The translations under genes and the position numbers were made by a program. This document shows positions 6,497 to 7,602 of a DNA stretch of 7,602 bases, one piece after another. The stretch lies in NCBI GenBank assembly GCA_937916365.1, contig CALFSY010000263.1, positions 1 through 7,602 on the forward strand. The letters run 5' to 3'. The DNA is from an uncultured Jannaschia sp. Its GTDB lineage: Bacteria > Pseudomonadota > Alphaproteobacteria > Rhodobacterales > Rhodobacteraceae. The notes below the pieces were generated by a model, which saw only the letters and a list, made by a program, of their open reading frames with translations, was not told the origin of the DNA and did not search any database. The number at the start of each line of letters is the position of its first letter. Position 1 is the first letter of the stretch.

Positions 6497-7602
6497 ATGA
6501 CTGTCCATTTCCCGTTCGACAATACCTACGTGCGTCTGCCCGCACGGTTTTTTACGCGGCAAATGCCCGTGCCGGTGTCGGCCCCATCGCTAATCGCGGT
6601 TAATCGACCGTTGGCCGCCACGTTGGGCATCACATTGCCCGATACCGATGCCGCGATTGCCGCGCTTTTCGCGGGGAATACGGTACCCCAAGGGGCGGAA
6701 CCATTGGCCCAGGTTTATGCCGGCCATCAATTTGGCGGATGGGCGCCGCAACTGGGCGATGGGCGCGCCGTAATGTTGGGCGAGGTTGTGGCCCCCAATG
6801 GCGCACGATTTGATGTGCAACTAAAAGGGGCGGGGCACACGCCCTATTCCCGCATGGGTGATGGGCGCGCCTGGCTAGGCCCCGTTTTGCGGGAATATAT
6901 TGTGTCCGAGGCAATGGCGGCAATGGGCATTCCAACCACGCGCGCGTTGGCCGCCGTGGCCACGGGCGACAGCGTGATGCGCGAACCGGGGCCTTTGCCG
7001 GGCGCGGTGTTCACGCGGATTGCCGCATCGCACATACGGGTGGGCACGTTTCAATACTTTGCCGCGCGACAGGATGTGCAGGCGCTTGACCATCTTACCC
7101 AACACAGTATCGCGCGCCATTATCCAGGGGCAACGGGGCCTGCGGATTTGCTCGACTCTGTGATTGAGGCGCAGGCAAATTTGGTGGCCAAATGGATGGG
7201 GGTGGGATTTATCCATGGGGTGATGAACACCGATAACATGGCAATTTCGGGCGAAACCATTGATTACGGCCCCTGTGCATTTTTGGATGCGTATCATCCG
7301 GATAAGGTGTTTTCATCAATCGACCATTTCGGCCGCTATGCCTATGCCAATCAACCGAAAATCGCGGTGTGGAACCTGGCGCAATTTGCGACCACGTTGC
7401 TGCCGCTTATGCCCGGTAAAGAACAAGCGATCGAAGCCTTTACCGCCGCGGTTGAGGGATTTGAGGCAAAGTTCACCACCGCATGGCATGGCATATTACG
7501 TGCCAAATTGGGCCTGGCGCACACCGAACCGGGTGATATTGATCTGGCCTTTGATTTATTGGATCGCATGGCCGCAAATCAGGCTGATTTCACACGAACC
7601 TT
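6497..7602 (+). CDS. selO: SelO (YdiU/UPF0061) protein adenylyltransferase, 3' end outside window
   Basis: The first 368 codons are present of a family usually about 470-490 residues long; the frame is still open at the window end. SelO is a pseudokinase-fold enzyme that binds ATP in an inverted orientation and transfers AMP to Ser, Thr or Tyr of target proteins, and is linked to the oxidative-stress response. Signature blocks in order are YAGHQFGGWAPQLGDGRA (74-91), QLKGAGHTPYSRMGDGRA (108-125) with the nucleotide-binding lysine K110, LREYIVSEAM (131-140), GIPTTRALAAVATG (144-157), SHIRVGTFQYFAAR (178-191), and GFIHGVMNTDNMAI (237-250) followed by IDYGPCAFLD (255-264). D246 and D256 are the expected catalytic/metal-binding aspartates. 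The WLGPVLREY variant is, as I recall, the usual alphaproteobacterial form. The start MTVHFPFDNTY fits the family, although the Shine-Dalgarno is weak. The C-terminal tail, where a conserved Cys or Sec sits in some members, is not visible. Confidence 0.96.
   Translation, partial: MTVHFPFDNTYVRLPARFFTRQMPVPVSAPSLIAVNRPLAATLGITLPDTDAAIAALFAGNTVPQGAEPLAQVYAGHQFGGWAPQLGDGRAVMLGEVVAPNGARFDVQLKGAGHTPYSRMGDGRAWLGPVLREYIVSEAMAAMGIPTTRALAAVATGDSVMREPGPLPGAVFTRIAASHIRVGTFQYFAARQDVQALDHLTQHSIARHYPGATGPADLLDSVIEAQANLVAKWMGVGFIHGVMNTDNMAISGETIDYGPCAFLDAYHPDKVFSSIDHFGRYAYANQPKIAVWNLAQFATTLLPLMPGKEQAIEAFTAAVEGFEAKFTTAWHGILRAKLGLAHTEPGDIDLAFDLLDRMAANQADFTRT

Noticed and set aside
6875..7297. 140-codon open frame on the minus strand, with others at 6630-6935 and 6590-6820
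   Set aside because: All are antisense to the SelO coding frame, whose motifs are unmistakable.

Overview
The window looks like a chromosomal segment of an alphaproteobacterium, most likely a Rhodobacterales (roseobacter-like) organism of moderate GC content. That placement is an inference from three things: the alphaproteobacterial form of the SelO protein, the small anchored protein that resembles the DUF6446 family, and the overall gene complement. No rRNA, tRNA, CRISPR array, insertion sequence or phage gene was seen.

Layout. (1) Bases 1-1051, plus strand: the 3' part of an FkbM-type methyltransferase gene, followed with an ATGA overlap by a small membrane-anchored protein. The methyltransferase frame is broken by a perfect 29-bp tandem duplication at 284-341, which creates an in-frame TAA and shifts the frame. 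Collapsing one copy restores one continuous FkbM reading frame. (2) Bases 1065-1081: a short hairpin between convergent genes. (3) Bases 1100-5366, minus strand: three metabolic genes in the same direction, transcribed in the order PuuB-like FAD amine oxidase, DegT/DnrJ/EryC1/StrS-family aminotransferase, class III omega-aminotransferase. They are separated by about 185 and 203 bp, so each probably has its own promoter and they do not form a tight operon. (4) Bases 5367-5499: a divergent promoter region. (5) Bases 5500-7602, plus strand: a ribonucleoside hydrolase and then the first 368 codons of a SelO protein adenylyltransferase gene that runs off the window.

How the genes may work together. 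The class III aminotransferase and the PuuB-like oxidase both belong to families that deaminate primary amines or polyamine derivatives. With the nucleoside hydrolase they suggest scavenging of nitrogenous compounds (amines, nucleosides). The DegT-type enzyme has no sugar-nucleotide genes around it here, so its substrate is open. SelO is a housekeeping redox or stress-related AMPylator.

I did not find a convincing undescribed system. The strongest observation is the clean duplication that disrupts the FkbM gene. The next is a recurring GGCAAA-type hairpin stem without a U-tract after three of the genes.
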